NCBI GenBank assembly: GCA_001275005.1
Contig: JWZX01001920.1
Coordinates: forward strand, 1 to 15,200
DNA from: Chrysochromulina tobinii
Taxonomy: Eukaryota > Haptophyta > Prymnesiales > Chrysochromulinaceae
DNA: 15,200 nucleotides
Reading direction: 5' to 3'
The notes beneath the pieces were generated by a model that was given only the letters and a program-made list of their open reading frames with translations, made no database searches and was not told the origin of the DNA. This document shows, piece after piece, positions 1 through 7,050 of this stretch. The translations under genes were made by a program, and so were the position numbers. How positions within the stretch are numbered: position 1 is the stretch's first letter; each line of letters opens with the position of its first letter.

Positions 1-640
1 GGGCGAGCGCATTTTGGACGACCATGGGCTGCCCCTCAAACTTCTTCGCCGCCCAGTCCAACTGGCGCAGCACCGGCCGCAGCGCGTCCACGCGGAAGAG
101 AAGGTCGCCCATTGCTTGACATTCGAAGATGTGGTCAACCTCGGGCGCATTGGTCGTGTGGGCCGCGCCGCCCAGAGGCCGCAGCGAGTATGCACCGTTG
201 CCACGCTGCATAGCAAGCAGCCTGTCGCAGTGGCCGTGCACGTCGCCGCGAGCCAGATCCTTGAGTTTCGAGCGCCATTCGCCGTGGTTGTGCTGTTGAA
301 ACATTCTGTCGACAGCACGGGGAGCACGGCGCTTGCTGGGAGCACCTCGCGAGCTGGCCGATGCCGGTGCCGTCACGGTAGCCTCCGTAGGTGCGGCCGC
401 TGCTCCGGAATCAGCACCGTCACTGCCGTCAGGTGGGTCAGGCGTTGGCGCGCTCATTCGGGTGGAATGTGCTCCGTCCTTGAGCTCCTGCTTCCACTGG
501 AGCAGTCGCTCTACACACGACTCCTTCGTACCGCCTGGTGTGATGGAGCGTGCAGTGCACAATCTGCACAGCTCCTCAAGCTGGCGTCTTTCGAGGCGCT
601 CCTTGGCATAACCATTGAGGTCCCACGGGATGTCCTTCAT
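1..640 (-). CDS. SAP-domain-like hypothetical protein, C-terminus cut by window edge
   Basis: I translated the minus strand from the ATG at 640; the frame stays open to the window edge, giving 213 visible residues. An in-frame TAA lies about 20 codons upstream with no ATG between, so 640 is the only start unless a 5' exon exists. Residues 17-53 (RLERRQLEELCRLC, then TPGGTKESCVERLLQWKQEL) have the helix-turn-helix pattern of SAP nucleic-acid-binding domains. Residues 56-110 are a low-complexity Ala/Pro/Asp linker ending in a basic SKRRAPR patch that could be a nuclear localisation signal. Residues 134-213 form a conserved-looking block with HGHCDR and APEVDHIFECQ. The VDHIFE stretch recalls the first strand and histidine of HNH/His-Me nucleases, but the partner residues would lie outside the window, so this is only a suggestion. 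A long plus-strand ORF over the same bases is compositionally arbitrary and is treated as its antisense shadow. Confidence 0.6.
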   Translation of the reverse strand, partial: MKDIPWDLNGYAKERLERRQLEELCRLCTARSITPGGTKESCVERLLQWKQELKDGAHSTRMSAPTPDPPDGSDGADSGAAAAPTEATVTAPASASSRGAPSKRRAPRAVDRMFQQHNHGEWRSKLKDLARGDVHGHCDRLLAMQRGNGAYSLRPLGGAAHTTNAPEVDHIFECQAMGDLLFRVDALRPVLRQLDWAAKKFEGQPMVVQNALA

Positions 641-1065
641 GAGCAACGCGCTCGCAAGAGAACAAAGCGAGCGAGAGGCCGTTCCAGGATAACCGTTTCT
701 TTAGAATTCCTAAAAGTGCCCGGGTTGAGTGCATGGGACAGATTCACAGAGTTCGACCCCAATACACCGATTCACACCTCGACCTGGGTTCCATGCGCGG
801 GAGTGGGTGTGTGCGTGAAACACCTTGCCGCACCTCTACTCCATGCTCTACTCGCACGCGCGGACCGCGGTCTCGCTGAGCTAGCGCGCTCGGATCGTCC
901 GCCATGGCTGATTCGAAGCTGATTCGCGGCACGAGCTCTATATTCGACTCTAGAACCCCAGACCCTCACCCTGTCAGTCTATCTCTAATCCGTCTAGAGC
1001 GTTGCGTCGCCGTTTGCGGTATGACTCAAAAACGGTTCTCGAACCTAACCTTAGCCCGTCTATCT
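641..1065. other. Intergenic: 3' flank of the co-chaperone gene and 5' flank of the SAP-like gene
   Basis: Both neighbours are on the minus strand, so this 425-bp stretch holds the 3' UTR of one and the promoter of the other. I see no convincing gene. An 11-base direct repeat, GTCTATCTCTA, occurs at 977-987 and 1058-1068; the second copy overlaps the co-chaperone stop codon. A short inverted repeat GGTTC-TC-GAACC lies near 1034-1045. On the minus strand, AATATAGA near 940 is a weak TATA-like element upstream of the 640 start. Confidence 0.4.
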
Positions 1066-2712
1066 CTACCTGACGAGCTGCCCCTTGGATTGGACTGCGG
1101 GCACGAAGCGGGAGGTGACGAGGGTGGCCACCATTTCAAAGAGTTCGGCCGCCTCCTCACGCACCCGCGCGGCCCAGGGCGGCACGTCCGCCCTGTGAAA
1201 CTGAGGAGGGAAGCCGAGCTCGTACATGTAGCACGTCTCCTTATCGCCTCCGAGCTCGAAGCGCGTGTCCTGCGCCACATTGTACAGCTTGAGCACCCCG
1301 TACATCTCGCCCGAAGTACCCGCGGCCTCGCTGGAGGCGCTCCACTTGAGTTGCATCGAGAGGTCGTAGAAGAGTGAGCGCTTGCCACGCTTCTCCTTGA
1401 TGGATGCATGTATCTCCGACTTGTCGAGCTCGAGCGCCGTGATGGTCACCTTCCCCTCGACCTTCCCCTCGATCCCCTTGTCGGCGGGCTCCGTGCGGCG
1501 CCAGCGATGCGAGAGGCCGGCAACCTCCCTCGCGAGCCACTCGGCCGCGTAAGGGCTCAGGTCAATGTCTCGTATGTAGCCCGTCGTGGGCAAGCCCACC
1601 CGGCCCTCTCGCGCGACCAGAGCGCTCGACGCAGCGCTCGCCGCCGGCGCCGTCGAGGAGGCATGCTCGTCAGTCGGCATGCTCCTCAGCGCTGTCGTGG
1701 GCATGCTCACGTCGACGCCTTTCGCTCGTCGGGCCGCCGCGTCCGCCTCTCGCTTCGCCTGGGCCTGGACTGCCTCGCAGCGCTCCCTGGCGGCCTTGGC
1801 CTCGTCCTTGAGTCGGCCCACCTCGCGCTGCATATTGCGCACCGTCGCCGCCACCATGTTCCTACCGCCTCCGCCACCGCCGCTGCTTCCGCTGCTTCCG
1901 CTGCTTCCGCCAACAGCGACCAGCTCGGCCTCCTTGGCAGCGGTGAGGGCCATGCGCGCACTCTCGAGCGCGCGCTCCCAGTGCTGCGCCGCGCTCTCCG
2001 CCGCCACATTCGCCAGGTTCGTGCGTGCGAGCGCCTCGTGCGCCAGGCTCGCCCTGTGGTGCGTCTTCGTCAAGTCGAAGCCGACAGGCGCCATGCGCAC
2101 GGCCTCGGCGACGGAGGCGAGGGCGTCCTTAGGCCGCTCGAGCTTGAGGAGCACGGCGGCGCAGTTCGCATGCACGGTTGCGGGCAGGCTCGGCTCGAAG
2201 CTCGCCTTTCCCTCCGGCTGCGCTGTCGCGATCAGCTGCAGTACCTTGAGGTAGCACGCGAGCGCGCGGGAGTTCTCGCCGTCCTTGAAGCAACGGTTGC
2301 CGGCCTCCTTGGCCTCGAGCGGCGTGGTGTACGCGTTCGCGTACCGATAGTCTTCAAATTGCACCGCATCGCGCTTGGGCATGTCGCCCACGCGCTCTGC
2401 CTTCCGAAGCTCGTCCTCGGTCACTGAGAGTCCCCAGCCCTGCAGCGCGCCCATCGTCTGCGTGAGGCGCGGGTCGCCGAGAACGCGAGAGGCGAGCGCC
2501 TGGTCGTCCTTGATGGTCCGCACCTCCTCGATTGACTTGATGAAGCCTGTGTCAAAGGCATAGCTTCGCGTCGTCGGGTGGAAGCGCAGCTGCTCGAAGA
2601 TATCGGGACGCTTGAAGCAGTCAAAGGGCCCCTCCATGGCATACGGATTTGCCGTCGCCGCGGGCTCGTGCTCCGCACCCGTCGCGGGTGGCGATGGCGG
2701 AGGCAAAATCAT
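1066..2712 (-). CDS. Hsp90 co-chaperone: STI1/DP module + TPR carboxylate clamp + Aha1 N-terminal domain
   Basis: A 548-residue protein. I start it at the ATG at 2712; the frame is open 49 codons further, but that extension is Arg/Phe-rich and has no domain. Residues 37-95 (FEQLRFHP... LGDPRLTQTMGALQGWGL) match the DP/STI1 module of Hop/Sti1. Residues 131-260 are three TPR motifs with all five residues of the carboxylate clamp that grips the EEVD tails of Hsp90/Hsp70: K135, N139, N183, K216, R220 (the K-x3-N and K-x3-R spacings are right). A Gly/Ser linker (268-283) and a charged coiled coil (286-332) follow. Residues 385-540 resemble the Aha1 N-terminal domain, which stimulates Hsp90 ATPase: GLSHRW, EGKVTITALE, SIKEKRGKRSLFYDLSMQLKW, YGVLKLYNV. 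The Aha1 RKGK motif reads KRGK, and the NxNNWHW motif and the Aha1 C-terminal domain are absent. It is probably cytosolic. It shares a divergent promoter with the 2911 gene. Confidence 0.85.
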   Translation of the reverse strand: MILPPPSPPATGAEHEPAATANPYAMEGPFDCFKRPDIFEQLRFHPTTRSYAFDTGFIKSIEEVRTIKDDQALASRVLGDPRLTQTMGALQGWGLSVTEDELRKAERVGDMPKRDAVQFEDYRYANAYTTPLEAKEAGNRCFKDGENSRALACYLKVLQLIATAQPEGKASFEPSLPATVHANCAAVLLKLERPKDALASVAEAVRMAPVGFDLTKTHHRASLAHEALARTNLANVAAESAAQHWERALESARMALTAAKEAELVAVGGSSGSSGSSGGGGGGRNMVAATVRNMQREVGRLKDEAKAARERCEAVQAQAKREADAAARRAKGVDVSMPTTALRSMPTDEHASSTAPAASAASSALVAREGRVGLPTTGYIRDIDLSPYAAEWLAREVAGLSHRWRRTEPADKGIEGKVEGKVTITALELDKSEIHASIKEKRGKRSLFYDLSMQLKWSASSEAAGTSGEMYGVLKLYNVAQDTRFELGGDKETCYMYELGFPPQFHRADVPPWAARVREEAAELFEMVATLVTSRFVPAVQSKGQLVR

Positions 2713-2910
2713 CGGGCCCACGGACCCCACGTCGATTTTGCCTTCGGCCGACACCTCACCGCACAAAGTTCGCAAATGTACTCGACGAAACCGGATTGCG
2801 AAGAACATTTTCTCTCGAAAATCGATCTCTAACAGATACTTCGACAATCTTCCATACAAAAGAAGAGCACCCGGTATGAATTCATTTTGGGGGGTCCCGC
2901 CGCGGCGGCG
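2713..2910. promoter_or_regulatory. Divergent intergenic region, probable bidirectional promoter
   Basis: Only 198 bp separate the start codons of the minus-strand co-chaperone (2712) and the plus-strand P4H-like gene (2911). Both promoters and 5' UTRs must lie here or overlap the coding ends. The middle part (about 2770-2880) is clearly AT-richer than its surroundings. I see no clean TATA box. Confidence 0.5.
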
Positions 2911-4317
2911 ATGGTGCCATCACCACCGCCTCAGCCGCCGCCTCAGCCGCCGCCGCTACCGCCGCCGCCGCCGCCGCTACCTCCGCCGCCGCCGCCACCG
3001 CCACTACCTCCGCCGCCGCCGCCACTACCTCCGCCGCCGCCGCAGCCACCACCACCAGTGTCACAGCGCCATCCGATGCAGATCCTTTCGGCGTACTGCA
3101 CCTCCCATCTGGCTCGATGGTGCGAGAAAAATTGCCCACACTCTTCCGCGCACGGACCTCTGGTAGCCCTGCTCGATGCCAGCACGAACGGGGCGGACGA
3201 TCTGGCGTGGCGGTGCTACGCACCTTCGACGCTGGATGCTGCGCGGACAAGGTACGTCTCAGGCAATACGTACTGCACACGCCACGAGAAGATCAAGCTG
3301 GAGCTCGCGCGATGCCAGCAGGAGGACATCTCTGTTGAGCTGCCGCCGCAGCTTCTGCGGTCGCCGCGCGCCATCGCCGCCAACCACCCGTGGCACAGAA
3401 ACTGGCCAGAGGCACGCATACTGAGCCTTCGGCCGCTCGTCGCAGAGGTGCCGAACTTTCTGAGCGCGGCCGAGTGCGACGGGCTGATCAGGGCGACGGC
3501 CGGGTTGCACGACGAAAAGGGATGCCTCGAATGTGGCACGTACTGGCTCAAGGGCCGTGAGCATGGCCGCCGCGGCCAGAACGGGTTGACGGACGAGGCG
3601 GTGGATCTCGTCACCTCAGTGGAAGAGCGCATCGGCGACCTGGTCGGCATGAGGACGCACGAGCACGAGAATGTGATCAAGGTGACGAGCTACAAGCCGA
3701 CCTCGGCGCGCGCGGCGTACAACTTGCACCACGAGAAGATTGGGCGCCCGAATCGCGTCGCGACGGTGCTCGTGTACTTGAGCAGCCTGATAGGAGCGCG
3801 ACACGGCGGTGCGACAATCTTCCCCGCCGCCTCCCCCAATGCGTCGGTCGTGCGCAGTTTTCGGGCGATCACGCCGCCACGTGGCACTTTCTGGCGTGTG
3901 GACGAGAGGGCGAGCGACTCGCGCTATGGCAGCGTGGGCCTCTTCTCCCCACAAGCCACCGACGACGTGCGCGCCGCCCAGGCTGCGGCAGACGCCACGT
4001 GCACCGACCCAAACGGAGCGAGCGCCGGCGTGTCGGTCGAGCCGATGCGCGGCAAGGCGCTGGTATGGTATCACGAGCGGCCCGATGGCGTGGGTACCAG
4101 CGAGGAGGAGCACCTGCGCGATGCCGAGCCGCTCGCGTGGCACTGCGGCTGTCGGGTCTTGGAGGGCGGCGGCGAGCGCTGGGCCCTCCAAAAGTTCAAG
4201 GAGCACCCACGAGGGGGGCGCGCGCCCGAGCGCTTCTATGAGGTGATGGCAGCACACCACGAGAAGCTCGCGCCGGAGCAGGACGGTGTCGCCGTGCATC
4301 AGGAGTGCGAGGCGTAG
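2911..4317 (+). CDS. Prolyl 4-hydroxylase alpha-subunit-like 2OG-Fe(II) dioxygenase
   Basis: A 468-residue protein starting at ATG 2911 (G at -3 and G at +4); the frame is open slightly upstream but only from a TTG. Residues 5-49 are almost pure proline. Residues 62-135 hold six cysteines (63, 71, 75, 102, 122, 135) with W-RCY and YCTRH motifs, suggesting a small disulfide-bonded domain. Residues 172-432 form the P4Hc fold: AEVPNFLSAAECDGLI, YNLHHEK, RVATVLVYLSS, HGGATIFP, VEPMRGKALVWYH, AWHCGCRV, GERWALQKF. P4Hs hydroxylate proline in collagen-like, cell-wall or regulatory proteins. The usual HxD iron motif reads H273-H-E275, the distal histidine is H411, and the usual Lys that holds 2-oxoglutarate aligns with R423. 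A long insert (about 306-372) separates the FP strand from the distal part. No signal peptide is visible, which is odd for a cysteine-containing P4H; a missed 5' exon is possible. Confidence 0.85.
   Translation: MVPSPPPQPPPQPPPLPPPPPPLPPPPPPPPLPPPPPPLPPPPPQPPPPVSQRHPMQILSAYCTSHLARWCEKNCPHSSAHGPLVALLDASTNGADDLAWRCYAPSTLDAARTRYVSGNTYCTRHEKIKLELARCQQEDISVELPPQLLRSPRAIAANHPWHRNWPEARILSLRPLVAEVPNFLSAAECDGLIRATAGLHDEKGCLECGTYWLKGREHGRRGQNGLTDEAVDLVTSVEERIGDLVGMRTHEHENVIKVTSYKPTSARAAYNLHHEKIGRPNRVATVLVYLSSLIGARHGGATIFPAASPNASVVRSFRAITPPRGTFWRVDERASDSRYGSVGLFSPQATDDVRAAQAAADATCTDPNGASAGVSVEPMRGKALVWYHERPDGVGTSEEEHLRDAEPLAWHCGCRVLEGGGERWALQKFKEHPRGGRAPERFYEVMAAHHEKLAPEQDGVAVHQECEA
2923..3057 (+). repeat. 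CCG/CCT proline-codon tract in P4H-like gene
   Basis: Imperfect CCN repeats encode about 40 prolines with occasional Leu and Gln at residues 5-49. The plus strand is almost free of purines at codon positions 1 and 2. Such tracts are prone to length change and assembly error, so the repeat number should not be taken literally. Confidence 0.9.
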
Positions 4318-4733
4318 TTTACTTCACGTTAGGATTCGGGGTAGGACGGGGCGGGTGCGGCTGTAGTTATCTTGACAAGCCGTTCAGAGGTGTTCACCTC
4401 TTGACCGGGGCGCGCACAGCGGAAGGCGCCGCTGTTTTTCCGTCCCACTTTTCCCTCGTTTAAAACCGTTTACGTGCTAATGCTATTTCCGAAAGAAACC
4501 TCAAATAAGTGAACAGGGGTCCTTCGCAGCATCTCACTCCTACTATGAATGCTGTTTCGACGTGTGGTGTGTATTCATCATGAACATTGCGTTGTACGCG
4601 TTGGTGTCATGGTGTGTTGTGAACGAACAGTGTTTACGTGTGGTTCTGCCCGGCGGCTGATCGAGGATGGCTGTGATAAGGGGGTCCAGGTGTCCCTGAG
4701 CTAGTGGTAACCGCCCATTGGCTGTGAATTCAT
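4318..4733. other. Intergenic region with two adjacent hairpins
   Basis: This 416-bp gap between the P4H-like and RING genes holds the 3' UTR of the first and the 5' region of the second. Two inverted repeats stand close together. AGAGGTG/CACCTCT (4386-4392 and 4395-4401) has a 2-base centre. CAGCGG/CCGCTG (4417-4422 and 4429-4434) has a 6-base loop and is followed at once by five T. No open gene is convincing; a minus-strand ORF running from the RING coding region into this gap has no recognisable domain. Confidence 0.5.
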
Positions 4734-6661
4734 ATGAACAGTCGGGGAGTAGGCTTTTCAGGACTTTCCGCAGATCCTTCCGCACCTCAAGGCCAGCCGC
4801 GCGCCATGCAAGCCGCGCCGCGCCGCCGCGCCGCGGTCTCACCCGCACGTGCGCGCCCGGCCGCGGCCGAGGCGGCGTCGCCCGCATCTTCAGCCCTTGC
4901 TTTACCACCACGACCCGTGCCGCTCCGCCGTTCGGCGACCGAGGATGGCTTCTGCTGCCCCATGTGCCTCGATATCTTCATCGACCCGGTGACGCTCATG
5001 TGCGGCCACACGGCGTGCCGCAGCTGCCTCATCCGCCACTTTGAGAGCATCGATGCCAACCGCGCACATCGCGAGCAGCTGCGCGACTCGGGCTTCGCCA
5101 CGTGCCCCCTCGCGCGCTGCCCGATCCCGTTCATCATGCCCGAGGTGAACTTCGTGCTGCGATCAACGGTCCTGCAGTCGCACCCCGAGCGCGTTGCCGC
5201 GCGCCTGCAGGGCGACGAGCCCGCTCCCGACGCACTCCAGGCGCGCATCAACTACCTGCACGCGCGCGCGGCCGCCTCAGGCTTCGGCGGCTTGTCGCTC
5301 GAGGACCGGCGGGTGGTGCAGCGCGAGCGGCTACGCAATCTGTACGCGCAGGGGATCCGGCTGCTCGTGGCGCGGCTGCCACAGATCACGCGCCGCTGGT
5401 TCTGTCGTGAGAGCGCCCTCCTCGTGCACCGCTGCGTGCGCGCGGCTGTGGCCGTCTATGCACTGACGCTCTGCTTCTGGGCGCTCGGCTGTCCGCTGTG
5501 GGACTTGATGAGGCAGGCCATCCGAGCCCCAGAAGCGCAGCTGCCGCAATCGGACTCGTTTTGCACGCGCCGTCAGGACGCGGCGCACGTGCTGGCGGAG
5601 ACGACGATCGCGTGGCTCGTGGTCGTTCGCCTGCTCGTCGACTGGGCCGTGCTCGGGCTGTGCATCACTCTCACTAAGATTGGACAGCGTGCCCTCCTCT
5701 CCCGAGCGTCTCGCGGCTGGCTCGGGCTCAAGTGAGTGTCGTCGATCGGGGCTGAATGCGAGCGATGGCGTCCGATGGCGTCCGATGGCGTCCGATTGCG
5801 AGTGATTGCGAGAGATTGCGAGCGGCTCACAGCTGGCTCAAGTGATCTGCTCCATGCCTCTGAGGACCTCTGATTGCGTGCCTCGTCAGCTTGGGGGGCT
5901 CTGATTGCGTGCCTCATCAGGTTCGGGCTCTGATTGCGTGCCTCATCAGGTTCGGTCTCTCAGAGCACACTCGGTTGCTCGATGCGACGATCATCGGGAC
6001 GATCTTCGTCGGAACGGCGGTACGCTACCACGTGCACCTAGGCCACGTCGACGGCGCCGCGGCACTCGTGTGGCAAGACAGCCCGCACGCGTGGCGGCTG
6101 AGCTTGGCGACGGCGCTTGGGCTTTGCTTGGCGGCGTACCACGGGGGCCTGCTCGTGCTGCGCTCTGTACCGCGCTGGATGGTCCATTTGACCCTCGCGT
6201 ATACCGGCCGTCATCTCATTAAGGAGCTTCCTGCAGAGTACGGGCCGCGCTGGTGGACTATCAAGCTCCTCCTCTGCCCGTCGCTCATGATCCATCTCGA
6301 CCTGTTTGGGCTCGCGGCGGATGGGTCCCGCGCGGCCATGGCGTACGCCGCGCACGCGCTACCGTGGGCGTCGCTCCGGGCGCTCACGACGGCGGCCCGA
6401 TGCGTGGTCGAGCGCCATGTCGAGCGCCAGCCGGCCTCTCTCTACGGCCGTACCCTAGATGAGCCCGCCGCAGACAGTCTGCGCCCCCTGGGTCTGATCG
6501 CTCGCGGACTGTCGCCTCTAGTTTCGTGGATGGCCCTGATGATGCGTTGGCAAGGCGGTGCGATAGACAACCCTCTCGGCGGCGCTCACGGCGGCGCGCG
6601 TGCCTCGCACGAGGTAAGCTTCGTATGCTCATACTGGCTGAACATGACGCAGGGCTACTGA
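4734..6661 (+). CDS. Multi-pass membrane RING-type E3 ubiquitin ligase candidate (2 exons)
   Basis: Exons 4734-5731 and 5950-6661 join to 569 residues; the split codon AA|G keeps the frame (WLGL-K-FGLSEH). The start may be 4734, or 4806 in a better context (GCGCCATGC). Residues 75-129 are a RING finger: C75-x2-C78, C90-G-H92, C95-x2-C98, C124-x4-C129. The last pair is spaced four rather than two, which is unusual. Hydrophobic segments at about 234-257, 288-313, 344-359, 382-403 and 435-455 suggest at least five membrane spans, three of them encoded by exon 2, so the second exon is needed to complete the membrane region. RING proteins recruit ubiquitin-loaded E2 enzymes; the membrane suggests ER, plastid or endosome quality control, but nothing here fixes the compartment. 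A GTAAGC...ACGCAG pair at 6614-6652 could be a 39-nt in-frame intron, in which case 13 residues near the end (from V555) are removed and the stop is unchanged. Confidence 0.75.
5732..5949 (+). other. GT-AG intron of the RING gene, built from tandem repeats
   Basis: The donor is CTCAA|GTGAGTG and the acceptor CCTCATCAG|GTTCGG. Removing these 218 nt avoids the TGA at the end of exon 1 and joins two membrane-protein segments in frame. The interior has seven 10-bp repeats (5754-5823), then three copies of a CTCTGATTGCGTGCCTC-type unit ending in CAG (5868-5889, 5899-5920, 5928-5949). The last 29 nt (5921-5949) begin with a near copy of the first 11 nt of exon 2. Confidence 0.8.
5754..5823 (+). repeat. 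Decamer tandem repeat, 7 copies, in RING intron
   Basis: The copies run without gaps: GAATGCGAGC, three of GATGGCGTCC, then GATTGCGAGT, GATTGCGAGA and GATTGCGAGC. The period is exactly 10 bp. The GATGG/GATTG core recurs in introns of two other genes in this window. Confidence 0.9.
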
Positions 6662-7050
6662 GATGCGCTGCGAGTGCTCGAGCATGCAGCACGCATCGCA
6701 TGCGACCTGTCAGCGGTAGGTCCCTACACAACTGTACTGTGCGTAGACAGTACAATGTCAAGGGCTATAAACAATAATACAATTGTAAAGTGTAAAGTGT
6801 AAAGGCGGGGACGATGACGAGCGGCTGAGGAACCGAGCCGCGGGCGCGGCGCTGTTTTGCGGAACGATTGCGCCCTCAAGCTCAACATCGGGCTGTTGGT
6901 TTGACCGGAGAATGTCACCCCAAAAAGTCCATGAGGCTGCATGCATGCCAGCCGTGCACGATTTTATGCTTTTTTTTTCCAGAAAAACTTCAACTTGCAC
7001 GCTCAGGCTCGTCTCTGACGACCGCCGCCGCTGCACCCATTAACAAGCGA
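6662..7050 (+). promoter_or_regulatory. Probable promoter/5' UTR of the PDZ gene
   Basis: This 389-bp gap holds the 3' end of the RING transcript and the upstream region of the next gene. GTACTGT-GCGTAG-ACAGTAC (6734-6753) is a perfect 7-bp inverted repeat. It is followed by a TATAAA at 6766-6771 and three tandem copies of TGTAAAG (6784-6804). The stretch around 6724-6810 is markedly AT-rich for this window, as expected of a core promoter. Near 6970-6981 a run of nine T followed by CCAG looks like a 3' splice site, so a non-coding first exon is possible. The promoter reading is inferred from composition and position. Confidence 0.45.

Noticed and set aside
14-922. 302-codon plus-strand ORF at the window start
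   Set aside because: Its sequence is Arg/Leu/Val-rich with no domain, and the antisense frame encodes a SAP-like protein with clear motifs; this is a high-GC shadow.
1408-2427. 339-codon plus-strand ORF opposite the co-chaperone
   Set aside because: It lies wholly antisense to the TPR/Aha1 domains and has the Arg/His-rich composition of a shadow frame.
4543-4911. Minus-strand ORF overlapping the RING gene start
   Set aside because: No domain is seen; half is antisense to the Ala/Pro/Arg-rich RING N-terminus and the rest is low-complexity His/Thr/Met.
5891-6661. Separate membrane-protein gene starting at 5891
   Set aside because: It begins at a TTG inside intron repeats; joining to the RING exon at 5731/5950 keeps frame and gives one membrane protein.
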